Shown here in pieces: positions 1-6,036 of a DNA stretch of 18,135 nt; position 1 is the first letter of the stretch; each line of letters starts with the position of its first letter. The stretch is from an uncultured Clostridia bacterium (GTDB lineage: Bacteria > Bacillota_A > Clostridia > TANB77 > CAG-508). The position numbers were made by a program, and so were the translations under genes. Under the pieces are notes generated by a model. The model did not search any database and was not told the origin of the DNA. It saw nothing but the letters and a program-made list of their open reading frames with translations. Where the stretch lies: positions 1-18,135 of the forward strand of contig CAQOYX010000028.1 in assembly GCA_948852375.1 (NCBI GenBank), in the 5' to 3' direction.

Positions 1-2
1 TA

Positions 3-164
3 AATCATATTATAAATTTTCATTATGAATTATTAAGATTAAATCCATTTACACAAAGAAATGTAATTACAATAAATATATTCTCATTAAAATATTTGCA
101 ATATTATGGATTTACAATAACAAAAGAATTATATAATAAATATAAATTAAACAAGCAGGATTAG
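3..164 (+). CDS. C-terminal fragment of unidentified protein (possibly Fic-like), 5' end outside window
   Basis: An open frame enters from the left edge and runs 53 codons to a TAG at 162-164. The translation reads like real protein, with a segment of the form H-Y-E-L-L-R-L-N-P-F-T-Q-R-N followed by a hydrophobic/aromatic helix ending Y-Y-G-F-T-I. The spacing from N-P-F to G-F-T-I resembles the part of Fic/Doc-family proteins after the HPFxxGN motif. However, the glycines and the Arg of the canonical motif are not there, so if it is Fic-like it is degenerate or inactive. The last codons lie inside an inverted repeat shared with the cotJC remnant. It points toward cotJC, so this gene may have replaced the missing 3' end of cotJC. 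Function is not established. Confidence 0.4.
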   Translation, partial: NHIINFHYELLRLNPFTQRNVITINIFSLKYLQYYGFTITKELYNKYKLNKQD

Positions 165-215
165 GATATATTACAAACCCACCCCATGATCTGTATAATA
201 TGCTCCTAATCCTGC
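155..215. repeat. Inverted repeat at the junction of the + strand ORF and the cotJC remnant
   Basis: GCAGGATTAGGA at 155-166 is repeated perfectly inverted at 204-215, and the match continues for seven more bases (ATATTA-like) after a 2-nt gap. The 204-215 copy encodes the A-G-L-G of CotJC. The 155-166 copy holds the stop codon of the + strand ORF. It could act as a terminator stem, but neither side has a clear T-run. It could also be the scar of a fold-back rearrangement, or an assembly chimera. Confidence 0.6.
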
Positions 216-296
216 TCTTTCTAATTCTTCTGGACATACTCCTTCTGTTAACTGGTGTACTATTGTTCCTACCATCTCTAAGTGAGCCAATTCTTC
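174..296 (-). pseudogene. cotJC: cotJC 3' remnant (manganese-catalase-like spore coat protein), downstream of mobile element
   Basis: On the - strand the frame following the att core reads E-E-L-A-H-L-E-M-V-G-T-I-V-H-Q-L-T, then a P-E-E-L-E-R-A-G-L-G-A-Y-Y-x-D-H-G stretch. This is typical of the middle of CotJC, whose family resembles manganese catalases. Its His and Glu of the E-x-x-H ligand motif are here. The frame then meets a TAA after D-H-G-V-G-L. The expected rest of the protein (about 80-90 residues including the second Glu/His ligand pair) is absent: the sequence beyond 170 is an unrelated + strand ORF. Joined to the 5' part at 5498-5695, the gene would encode only about 104 residues, against roughly 190 usual for the family. 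No CGG codon is involved in this break. Confidence 0.85.
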
Positions 297-316
297 GGTG
301 CCACGATGTTGTCAAT
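290..316. other. Attachment site, cotJC 3' side (core plus attP arm)
   Basis: Core ATTCTTC at 290-296 is followed by the arm GATGTTGTCAAT at 305-316. Joined in silico to the other end, the arms form a perfect 12-bp inverted repeat separated by 24 bp, with the central dinucleotide (GA read on the - strand) inside the shared core. This is the geometry expected of attP for a large serine recombinase. The arm-side sequence also mimics the gene: it still encodes G-T before the E-E. Confidence 0.85.
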
Positions 317-330
317 TATAAAAAATTAGT

Positions 331-347
331 GCTATTGGCTGTAAAAT
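331..347. repeat. Subterminal inverted repeat, left copy
   Basis: GCTATTGGCTGTAAAAT here matches, inverted and with one mismatch, the sequence at 5438-5454 near the other end. It lies outside the minimal att arms. It may be an accessory site for excision control, or ancestral symmetry of the element ends. The CTGTAAAA part also forms a local 8-bp hairpin with TTTTACAG at 352-359. Confidence 0.6.
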
Positions 348-366
348 TTATTTTTACAGATAAAAA

Positions 367-388
367 GTATGTATAAAATTACACATAC
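367..388 (-). terminator. Probable terminator of the DUF6512-like gene
   Basis: On the - strand GTATGT pairs with ACATAC, and the stem is followed by TTTTTA. It starts about a dozen bases after the stop codon at 400. The stem is short and AT-rich, so strength is uncertain. Confidence 0.45.
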
Positions 389-399
389 CTAATTTTAAT

Positions 400-942
400 T
401 TAATTTCCTATATCTTTTATAATTCCATATTTATTTGTTACTGGATCTCTAAAAATTTCTATCTTAGGAGTATGATAAGTAAATACTACAAAACACATTA
501 ATATAATTATTAGAACAATGATTGCTATTATATTATTACACTTGAAATTACTAAGCATAAGTTTATAAGCTAGATACTCTCCTAATATAACTGCAACGAA
601 AAATGAAGCTATATCAATAAATAAAATGCTTTTTCCAATGATTCCTGTATAGGTATAGAAAAATATAATGATAAATAACATGGATGCAATTATTCCTATT
701 GTCTTTGAACATAAAAAATTAGGTATATTTTTTCCTATATAAAAATAACCAATAATCGTAGTAAGTAACATAGGAAAAAATAATAATTTTAAATGTTCCC
801 ACACACTTTCATTAATTGCTGAAAATGATGCCACTAATGTATTTTCTCCAAATAATTCATATGTAAAATGTAATAAAGTGCCGACTATGCATACAAAAAT
901 CGCACTTACTATTTGATAATTTCTTATTTTAGTATTATTCAT
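400..942 (-). CDS. DUF6512-like integral membrane protein (180 aa)
   Basis: A hydrophobic protein with about six predicted membrane helices. It has the conserved early segment L-L-H-F-x-Y-E-L-F-G-x-N ... F-S-A-I-N-E-S-V-W-E-H-L-K-L and the later F-F-Y-T-Y-T-G-I-x-G, which I associate with the DUF6512 family (no known function). I place the start at the ATG at 942, because GGAGG lies 8 nt upstream of it; a GTG five codons earlier overlaps that ribosome binding site. It is the last gene on the - strand side of the element, directly after the truncated toxin, and probably cargo. No catalytic residues or transport motif can be named. Confidence 0.75.
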   Translation of the reverse strand: MNNTKIRNYQIVSAIFVCIVGTLLHFTYELFGENTLVASFSAINESVWEHLKLLFFPMLLTTIIGYFYIGKNIPNFLCSKTIGIIASMLFIIIFFYTYTGIIGKSILFIDIASFFVAVILGEYLAYKLMLSNFKCNNIIAIIVLIIILMCFVVFTYHTPKIEIFRDPVTNKYGIIKDIGN

Positions 943-965
943 ATGAAATACCTCCACTAATAATT

Positions 966-1139
966 TTATGGAGAATCTATTTTCTTATTCCATATTATTT
1001 CTTTATTTTTCCTATCTCTAAAACAAAAGTAACAATATCTTTTATTTCCACCTTCTTTGTTTTCCATTAATTTATAATCTTTAAATATATCAAAGAACTC
1101 ATCTTTTATAAAATAAAATTTTCCATCTTCTATTATCAT
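966..1139 (-). pseudogene. Truncated type III toxin, CptN/ToxN-like (57 aa)
   Basis: ATG at 1139 follows a GGAG box and opens a 57-codon frame. The product reads G-K-F-Y-F-I-K-D-E-F-F near the N-terminus, then D-Y-K-L-M-E-N-K-E, N-K-R-Y-C-Y-F-C-F and K-E-I-I-W. From memory this matches the N-terminal half of CptIN-type type III toxins, endoribonucleases held inactive by an RNA pseudoknot antitoxin. Those proteins usually read R-P-C at the R-Y-C position. The frame stops after an unrelated W-N-K-K-I-D-S-P tail, so the second half is missing and activity is very unlikely. The RNA-like region directly upstream (1187-1275) supports the assignment. Confidence 0.6.
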
Positions 1140-1186
1140 TATTATTTAACTCCTTTTATGAAAATATGAGATCTAAGTAACTTATA

Positions 1187-1275
1187 GACCCCACATTTTA
1201 CTATAATTAACATTTTTCCACCTGCACATTTATATCTCGCAAGCAGGGTTGCGACTCACATTTTTAATTATAGTA
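1187..1275 (-). ncRNA. Candidate type III antitoxin RNA (pseudoknot-capable)
   Basis: Read on the - strand just upstream of the truncated toxin: TCGCAA-CCCTGC-TTGCGA forms a perfect 6-bp hairpin (1237-1254). Its loop CCTGC can pair with GCAGG about 11 nt downstream (1221-1225), which is an H-type pseudoknot as in ToxI/CptI RNAs. Perfect 12-bp arms TACTATAATTAA and its complement (1264-1275, 1199-1210) enclose it. A motif AAAATGTGRG-GTC-like occurs twice, 66 bp apart, a possible remnant of the tandem antitoxin repeats. The region is visibly richer in G+C than its flanks. Confidence 0.4.
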
Positions 1276-1486
1276 GATATTAAATATCCACTACTATTAT
1301 ATTCATAATATGTTATTTTATTTGCAAAATCAATACTTTTAATAAAATTTAATCAATTTCAAGTACACTAAATGAACTTGTTTCAAGTATGTAGGCGATG
1401 TGTGAACACTCGCTTTCCTGCCCTCAATTTTAATTGAGCTATTTTAGATTTTAATAAAGCACATTATACTAAAAAAGAGGATTGAC
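1276..1486. other. Non-coding stretch with small hairpins
   Basis: No convincing ORF on either strand. It contains a hairpin at about 1396-1414 (GCGA-t-GTG, loop TGAA, CACTCGC), ACTTGTTTCAAGT near 1376, and CTCAATTTTAATTGAG near 1424. These may be part of an RNA or of 5' leaders for the toxin-antitoxin remnant. No clear -35/-10 pair was found. Confidence 0.3.
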
Positions 1487-1527
1487 ACAAAAATGAACCT
1501 AGTCAATATAACTAAGTCCATTTTTGT
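1487..1527. terminator. Hairpin after the 139-aa gene, possible bidirectional terminator
   Basis: ACAAAAATGAACCTAGT (1487-1503) pairs with ACTAAGTCCATTTTTGT (1511-1527) apart from two positions; the loop is 7 nt. It lies about 25 bp after the stop codon of the - strand gene at 1550. On the - strand a TTTTTT run follows at a short distance (around 1470). Confidence 0.5.
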
Positions 1528-1549
1528 TTAAAGCATAAAAAAATTCAAG

Positions 1550-1969
1550 CTATACAATATGGTAATAAATTTTTTTGGTATAAAACCTTTCTTCATCTTC
1601 ATCTGGTAAATAGTTAGCTATAAAGAGGTTAATTGTTGTATCATCTTCTATTTCATAATAAATAATTGTTTTAGGTGGTAATAATGAGATATTAAAAATA
1701 TTACCTTTGGCATCTGTAATTTGTATATTCGAAATGCTTGTACCCGAAATAGTAACAGGATAAACAATGTTAAAAACAATCTCTCCAGTTTCTAAATGTT
1801 TTTTTACTGTTGCATGACTCACATAATTTGTAATATATTCAAATTTCTTTAAGTCATTGTGTGTAGCAAAAGAAAAGATTGGTTTATACAAATATTCTTT
1901 TAATTTTTTGCTTTCAAATTTTACATTTTTGTAAAATCTTCTCCGCTTAATAATTCTTGATAACTTCAT
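1550..1969 (-). CDS. Unknown protein (139 aa), element cargo
   Basis: ATG at 1969 is preceded by AAGGAGG at 7 nt, a strong start. The N-terminus is very basic (K-R-R-R-F-Y-K); the rest alternates polar and hydrophobic residues as in a beta-rich domain, ending acidic then Y-Y-H-I-V. No signal peptide, membrane segment or known motif is recognised. It is divergent from the recombinase operon, so it might be a regulator of it, but nothing shows DNA binding beyond the basic start. It carries an in-frame CGG at codon 9 (1943-1945) that must be read as a normal codon to give this protein. A +1 shift there would end after about seven more codons. No host gene in this window uses CGG that way. Confidence 0.6.
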   Translation of the reverse strand: MKLSRIIKRRRFYKNVKFESKKLKEYLYKPIFSFATHNDLKKFEYITNYVSHATVKKHLETGEIVFNIVYPVTISGTSISNIQITDAKGNIFNISLLPPKTIIYYEIEDDTTINLFIANYLPDEDEERFYTKKIYYHIV

Positions 1970-2096
1970 ATGCTTTCCTCCTTACAATTGTTGTTGAGTT
2001 AGTATTTTCAATTTAATATTTACTATATATTAACATAAATTACTTGATTTATCAATAATTTGATAAAATTTTAGAAAAAATGGAAATAAAAGGGAA

Positions 2097-2125
2097 CTGA
2101 TTTTATAAATTTCTCATCATATAAT
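2097..2125 (+). promoter_or_regulatory. Candidate sigma-A promoter for the recombinase operon
   Basis: A perfect TATAAT at 2120-2125 lies 17 bp after CTGATT (2097-2102), a weak -35. It lies about 90 bp before the 47-aa ORF. The leader contains AAGCAT/ATGCTT (about 2159-2187) followed by a T-run, a weak attenuator-like hairpin. Confidence 0.4.
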
Positions 2126-2216
2126 GTTAGCATTGAAAGATATAAATTTGCTAAAAACAAGCATGTCTTGGGTATTTTTTTATGCTTTTTTCATAAATTT
2201 TAAAGAGGCGATTTAT

Positions 2217-2360
2217 ATGTTGATAGAAGAATATACTATTGAAAATACAAAGATAAAATTCTATGATGATTACATTGTAAAAAATACAGATACTCAAAAA
2301 GAATATATAGATAATGTTATTATTAATTTAATAAGAAAAATAAATCCTTCTTTATTGTAA
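2217..2360 (+). CDS. Small conserved-looking ORF before the recombinase (47 aa)
   Basis: The frame is open from further upstream, but the ATG at 2217 has a GAGG box about 9 nt before it and starts a more protein-like sequence: an E-E-Y-T-I-x-N-T-K-I-K-F segment, then D-Y-I-V-K, then an amphipathic helix I-D-N-V-I-I-N-L-I-R-K. It lies about 60 bp upstream of the recombinase on the same strand, so they are likely cotranscribed. Small ORFs in this position can be recombination directionality factors or regulators, but nothing in the sequence proves that here. No helix-turn-helix is obvious. Confidence 0.5.
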   Translation: MLIEEYTIENTKIKFYDDYIVKNTDTQKEYIDNVIINLIRKINPSLL

Positions 2361-2423
2361 TTTGTTGCGATTACAGATATAATAAAGACAAGTTAAAGAC
2401 AAATTACAAGGAAAGGAGGAAAT

Positions 2424-3983
2424 GTGCAAGATGGCACATATGCAATATATTTAAGAAAATCAAGAGAAGATATAGAATCTGAAAAATATGGAGAAGGCGA
2501 AACTTTAGCAAGACATGAAAAAATCTTAACTACCTTAGCCCAAAAGAGAAACCTAACTATTGGCAAAATTTATCGTGAAGTTGTAAGTGGTGAAACAATT
2601 AGTGAAAGAAAAGAAATGCAAAAACTTCTTAAAGATGTTGAAAATGAAAAATGGACTGGTGTTTTAGTTGTTGAAGTAGAAAGGTTAGCTCGTGGTGATA
2701 CTGCTGATCAAGGTAGAGTTTCAAAAGCTTTTAAATATTCTCATACTAAAATTATTACACCTGTTAAAACTTATGACCCAGATAATGAATTTGATGAAGA
2801 ATATTTTGAATTTGGATTATTTATGTCTAGGCGAGAATATAAGACAATCAATAGACGTCTACAAAGAGGTCGAGAATTTTCTGTTTCTGAAGGAAAATTT
2901 GTTGGAAATATTGCTCCTTTTGGTTATGATAGAGTAAAGTTAAAAGATGCTAAAGGTTATACTTTATCTATTAATCAAGATGAAGCACCTATTGTGAAAG
3001 AAATTTTTAGATTATATACTTTTGAAAGTAATACTATAAATTCAGTTGTAAAACAGTTAAATGATATGAATTTGAAACCTAGAATTTCTAATGAGTGGAA
3101 TATTTCTTCTGTAAAAGATATTCTTTCTAATCCTACCTATATTGGTAAAATTGTGTGGAATAGAAGGAAACAGAAAAAGAAAACGAAAAATGGACATCTT
3201 ATCATTAGTAGACCTCGTAATCAAGATTATTTAATTTATGACGGATTACATGAACCAATTATTGATAATAAAACTTGGGAATTAGTACAAGAAAAAAGAA
3301 AGCAAAATACTCCAAAAGTAAAACACAACAATATTATTCAAAATCCATTAGTAGGATTAGTCTTTTGTGAAAAATGTGGTAAGCCAATGCAAAGGAGACC
3401 TTATACAAAAGCTGACAAACCTGCAACACTAATATGTTCTAATTCAAAATGTAATAATATAAGTTCTAAACTTTATATTGTAGAAAATAAAATCATCGAA
3501 GCGTTAAGAATATGGCTTGACAATTATAAAGTAGAATATGAAGTTAAAGATAACTCAAATACTGAAAATAGTAAGTTAATAGAAAAGTCCATTGATACTA
3601 CTAAAAAAGAATTAGAAAAGGAAAATGCTAAATTAAATAAAGTATATGACTTTTTAGAAAACGGAGTTTATAGTAAAGATGAATTTATAAATCGTTCTAA
3701 AGCTATAAAAGAAAACATTGAAAGTTTAGAAAATAAACTAGCAGAATATACTGAACTTTTAAATAAAAATAATGAAATGCAAAATGAAAAAGAAATGATG
3801 ATACCAAAATTAGAAAATATAATTGACTTATATGATAAACTAGAAACTGCTGAGGATAAAAACATTTTACTTAAAAGCATTATTGCAAAAGTTACATATC
3901 AAAAAACCCAAAAAGCTATAAAAAGTGATTCTGACCCAACTCATTTTGAATTACATATTTATCCTAAAATACCTAAAACTTAA
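2424..3983 (+). CDS. Large serine recombinase (integrase), 519 aa
   Basis: Site-specific recombinase expected to integrate and, with a directionality factor, excise the element between attP and the cotJC attB. Domains in order: resolvase catalytic domain (1-150) with Y-L-R-K-S, catalytic Ser13 and nearby Arg11, and the V-E-V-E-R-L-A-R-G-D motif (83-92); the recombinase domain (about 160-300) with P-F-G-Y and the N-P-T-Y-I-G-K motif (236-242); a zinc ribbon with Cys315, Cys318, Cys338 and Cys343; a coiled coil (about 380-450) with a C-terminal tail. Length and order match an intact family member. The start is GTG at 2424, after AGGAGG only 4 nt away; the nearby ATG codons are out of frame. No in-frame CGG is present. 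Confidence 0.95.
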   Translation: MQDGTYAIYLRKSREDIESEKYGEGETLARHEKILTTLAQKRNLTIGKIYREVVSGETISERKEMQKLLKDVENEKWTGVLVVEVERLARGDTADQGRVSKAFKYSHTKIITPVKTYDPDNEFDEEYFEFGLFMSRREYKTINRRLQRGREFSVSEGKFVGNIAPFGYDRVKLKDAKGYTLSINQDEAPIVKEIFRLYTFESNTINSVVKQLNDMNLKPRISNEWNISSVKDILSNPTYIGKIVWNRRKQKKKTKNGHLIISRPRNQDYLIYDGLHEPIIDNKTWELVQEKRKQNTPKVKHNNIIQNPLVGLVFCEKCGKPMQRRPYTKADKPATLICSNSKCNNISSKLYIVENKIIEALRIWLDNYKVEYEVKDNSNTENSKLIEKSIDTTKKELEKENAKLNKVYDFLENGVYSKDEFINRSKAIKENIESLENKLAEYTELLNKNNEMQNEKEMMIPKLENIIDLYDKLETAEDKNILLKSIIAKVTYQKTQKAIKSDSDPTHFELHIYPKIPKT

Positions 3984-4052
3984 ATTTTCTTATAACCAAT
4001 ATAAAATTTTTGAATACATTATAATAAAACAAAATTATAGGAGGAAAATTTT

Positions 4053-4865
4053 ATGTTTTTTATAAGTTCAAATGATAATGCAAAAATAGCTGTATATGAA
4101 TTAAATCCAAATGGAGAAAAAACAGTCGTATTAGTTCATGGTTGGCCTTTATCACATAAAATGTTTGAATATCAAATTCCCACTCTATTAAATGAAAATT
4201 ATAGAATTATTACATTAGATTTAAGAGGTTTTGGCAATTCAGATGAGACATATACAGGATACAATTACAATCAATTTGCAACAGACTTGTACTATATTAT
4301 TTATGCATTAAATCTATGGAATTTTGATTTACTAGGTTTTTCAATGGGTGGAGCCATTGTTACAAGGTATATGAAAATGTATCAAGGATATGGTGTTAGA
4401 AAATTATGCTTATTAGATGCTGCTGTTCCATCTTATTGCAAATCGTACTCTAATCCATATGGCCAATCAATGGAAGATACGAATAAACTAATTAAACTTG
4501 GACTAAATGATAGACCATCATTAAACGAGTATTTTGGAAGCATTTTCTTTTATAACGACCAATCAAAACCTTTTAAAGAGTGGTTTCAAAATTTAAATAA
4601 TAGTGCTTCTGGATTAGGAGAAATGAATTCTTTAGTAGCTTTAAGAGATGAAAATCTTTTTGATGATTTGAAATATATTCATGTACCAACAGGTATTTTT
4701 CATGGAAAAGAAGATAAAATATGTCCATTTGGCATGGCAGAAATCATGCATAAAAATATTCATAATTCTATTTTATATCCTTTTGAAAAAGCAGGTCATG
4801 GAGCTTTTTATGAGATTAAAGATAATGTAAATAAATCTATAATACAATTTCTAAGAAGTATTTAA
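4053..4865 (+). CDS. Alpha/beta-fold hydrolase (270 aa)
   Basis: Cytoplasmic hydrolase of the haloperoxidase/esterase-like branch of the alpha/beta superfamily. Visible motifs: oxyanion-hole H-G-W-P (29-32), D-L-R-G-F-G-N-S-D (56-64), nucleophile elbow G-F-S-M-G-G with Ser97, acid Asp221 in G-K-E-D, and His249 in G-H-G. Length is normal and the triad complete, so it should be active, but the substrate cannot be deduced. AGGAGG precedes the ATG, and a TATAAT-like box at 4020-4025 lies upstream without a good -35. It follows the recombinase by 70 bp and is element cargo. Confidence 0.9.
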   Translation: MFFISSNDNAKIAVYELNPNGEKTVVLVHGWPLSHKMFEYQIPTLLNENYRIITLDLRGFGNSDETYTGYNYNQFATDLYYIIYALNLWNFDLLGFSMGGAIVTRYMKMYQGYGVRKLCLLDAAVPSYCKSYSNPYGQSMEDTNKLIKLGLNDRPSLNEYFGSIFFYNDQSKPFKEWFQNLNNSASGLGEMNSLVALRDENLFDDLKYIHVPTGIFHGKEDKICPFGMAEIMHKNIHNSILYPFEKAGHGAFYEIKDNVNKSIIQFLRSI

Positions 4866-4900
4866 ATATATTATCTAGGCAAAAGAAAAATAATAAAGAA

Positions 4901-5413
4901 TTGTGTAATATAAAAAGGTTAAATATTAATGATGTTTCTAACAAACTATCAGGACACATCAAAAGAATTGACCATACAGGGATAAATTTGCCAACTGTTT
5001 TATTTGATGAACTGGAATATCAAAATCTATTAGATTATTTTTCATCTAATGGTAATATGTATAGTTATCCCACAGGAGAGCCTTGGCCATTTTTATTACC
5101 AGCAACAGAGTATGAACATGAAAACGAAATAACTAATTTTAAAATTTTACGAGAACCAAGATTCGAATTTGTTTATGATAAGTACACTAATACTGTAGGA
5201 ATACAAATTGATATAGAAACAGATTTATCAAAAAATGAAATAGAAGATTTATTTCCTAAAGACCAAGGTATATATTATAAAGGTTGTACTTTCAAAGCAA
5301 TTTATTTAGACTATGGTGAAGATTTAGATATAAGACTAGATGTTAGATATAAATCAACTTATGGTGACTGGGAAAGTGGAGAATGGCTCGTATGTGAAAG
5401 TAAAAGAATATAA
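4901..5413 (+). CDS. Conserved protein of unnamed family (about 170 aa)
   Basis: The product contains G-H-I-x-R-I-D-H-T-G-I-N-L-P, Y-P-T-G-E-P-W-P-F, L-P-A-T, a R-E-P-R-F-E-F-V-Y-D segment, an I-Q-I-D-I-E-T-D-L-S stretch and the ending G-E-W-L-V. I recognise this as a recurring bacterial family with no assigned function; its core is acidic and beta-rich. The start is uncertain: TTG at 4901 gives the length quoted, has no ribosome binding site, and the frame stays open into the end of the hydrolase gene. It may be translated by coupling, or its true start may have been lost. It is the last + strand gene before the element end. Confidence 0.6.
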   Translation: MCNIKRLNINDVSNKLSGHIKRIDHTGINLPTVLFDELEYQNLLDYFSSNGNMYSYPTGEPWPFLLPATEYEHENEITNFKILREPRFEFVYDKYTNTVGIQIDIETDLSKNEIEDLFPKDQGIYYKGCTFKAIYLDYGEDLDIRLDVRYKSTYGDWESGEWLVCESKRI

Positions 5414-5437
5414 CTTAATCTATCCTTAAAATAATTT

Positions 5438-5454
5438 ATTTTACAGTCAATAGC
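5438..5454. repeat. Subterminal inverted repeat, right copy
   Basis: ATTTTACAGTCAATAGC is the inverted partner of 331-347 (16 of 17 bases). GTCAATAGCTA at 5446-5456 also forms a perfect 11-bp stem with TAGCTATTGAC at 5474-5484, a hairpin touching the att arm. Confidence 0.6.
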
Positions 5455-5478
5455 TAATTGTAATTAATGTCTTTAGCT

Positions 5479-5506
5479 ATTGACAACATCAAAGAACTCA
5501 TTCTTC
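5479..5506. other. Attachment site, cotJC 5' side (attP arm plus core)
   Basis: The arm ATTGACAACATC (5479-5490) and core ATTCTTC (5500-5506) mirror the site at 290-316. The distance from arm to central dinucleotide is 11 bp in both sites, as expected for a symmetric attP. The in-frame TGA that ends the cotJC 5' part is formed by core plus element DNA. Confidence 0.85.
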
Positions 5507-5695
5507 TGTTCCTATATCATTCAATATAGCTTTTGCTTTTTCATCTGGCATTCCAAATCTTTGTGATAAATATCTAAGTGAAGCAGCAAGTTCTCCATCT
5601 GGACCACCATATTGTGAAATGATGAATTTTGCAAGTCTTGGATTTTTACATTTAATTTTAACTGGATATTCTAGTGCTTTTGTATAACTCCACAT
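5498..5695 (-). pseudogene. cotJC: cotJC 5' part, interrupted by mobile element
   Basis: Encodes the first 65 residues of CotJC, the manganese-catalase-like coat protein assembled with CotJA and CotJB in the mother cell. The product starts M-W-S-Y and contains P-V-K-I-K, A-K-F-I-I-S-Q-Y-G-G, G-E-L-A-A-S-L-R-Y-L (carrying a metal-ligand Glu) and ends G-T-E-E, where the element begins. The start is the ATG at 5695, overlapping the cotJB stop as TAATG, with a GGGGGA box upstream. The upstream in-frame M-A-M-G-K extension lies inside cotJB and is not family-like. In this state the protein lacks the His of E-x-x-H and everything after it. Confidence 0.9.
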
Positions 5696-6036
5696 TAAAA
5701 ATTCCCCCTTTCCCATGGCCAAGGTTCCTCAAGCCATCTCCATTTTTTACATGGATAATTAATTGTTAATGGTCCAAACATCTTTTGATATTTGTCTGCT
5801 AATTCTTTTGCTTTTTTCGCATATTCTCTATGCAAGCATAAAGCTTTTTCATCATCAGGATGAGTGTCCAAATATAAAGCAAGTTCTATTATAGAAAATT
5901 TATAACTTCTTAATTGCATCATCATTTCTTCTCTTAACTCATTTTTGCATTTACAATCCATTTTTTCATGATTCTCGCATTGACAATCACAAGGATTACA
6001 ATCGCAATTACAATTTCTATTTTCCTCTTCTAACAT
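5695..6036 (-). CDS. cotJB: Spore coat protein CotJB (113 aa)
   Basis: CotJB belongs to the inner coat CotJ complex. The C-terminal 80 residues show the family pattern: a L-R-S-Y-K-F-S-I-I-E-L-A-L-Y-L-D-T-H-P-D-D-E segment, Y-A-K-K-A-K-E-L, Y-Q-K-M-F-G-P-L-T, W-R-W-L-E-E-P-W-P-W-E. The first 35 residues are an unusual Cys-rich extension with Cys at 9, 11, 13, 16, 18, 20, 28 and 30 in C-x-C spacing, which looks metal-binding. It overlaps cotJA by 7 bp and cotJC by 1 bp, so the three are translationally coupled. Confidence 0.92.
   Translation of the reverse strand: MLEEENRNCNCDCNPCDCQCENHEKMDCKCKNELREEMMMQLRSYKFSIIELALYLDTHPDDEKALCLHREYAKKAKELADKYQKMFGPLTINYPCKKWRWLEEPWPWERGNF

Larger units (their letters stand above)
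290..5499. mobile_element. Serine-recombinase integrative element inserted in cotJC (5,210 bp)
   Basis: The two halves of cotJC are separated by 5.2 kb whose ends carry a 7-bp direct repeat (ATTCTTC at 290-296 and 5500-5506) and long inverted arms, and which encodes a large serine recombinase. No phage structural, replication or conjugation genes are visible, so this is a small integrative cassette rather than a prophage. Cargo: DUF6512-like membrane protein, type III toxin-antitoxin remnant, unknown 139-aa protein, alpha/beta hydrolase and a conserved 170-aa protein. Which end is called left is arbitrary. The insertion cuts cotJC in the codons for the Glu-Glu of the metal-ligand motif, a highly conserved target. 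Confidence 0.9.

Noticed and set aside
112..315. 67-aa frame on the - strand spanning the attachment site
   Set aside because: It is a different frame over the cotJC remnant and element end; the cotJC reading in another frame explains the sequence.
290..5499. Prophage interpretation of the element
   Set aside because: No capsid, terminase, portal, tail, lysis or replication genes; only the recombinase and small cargo are present.
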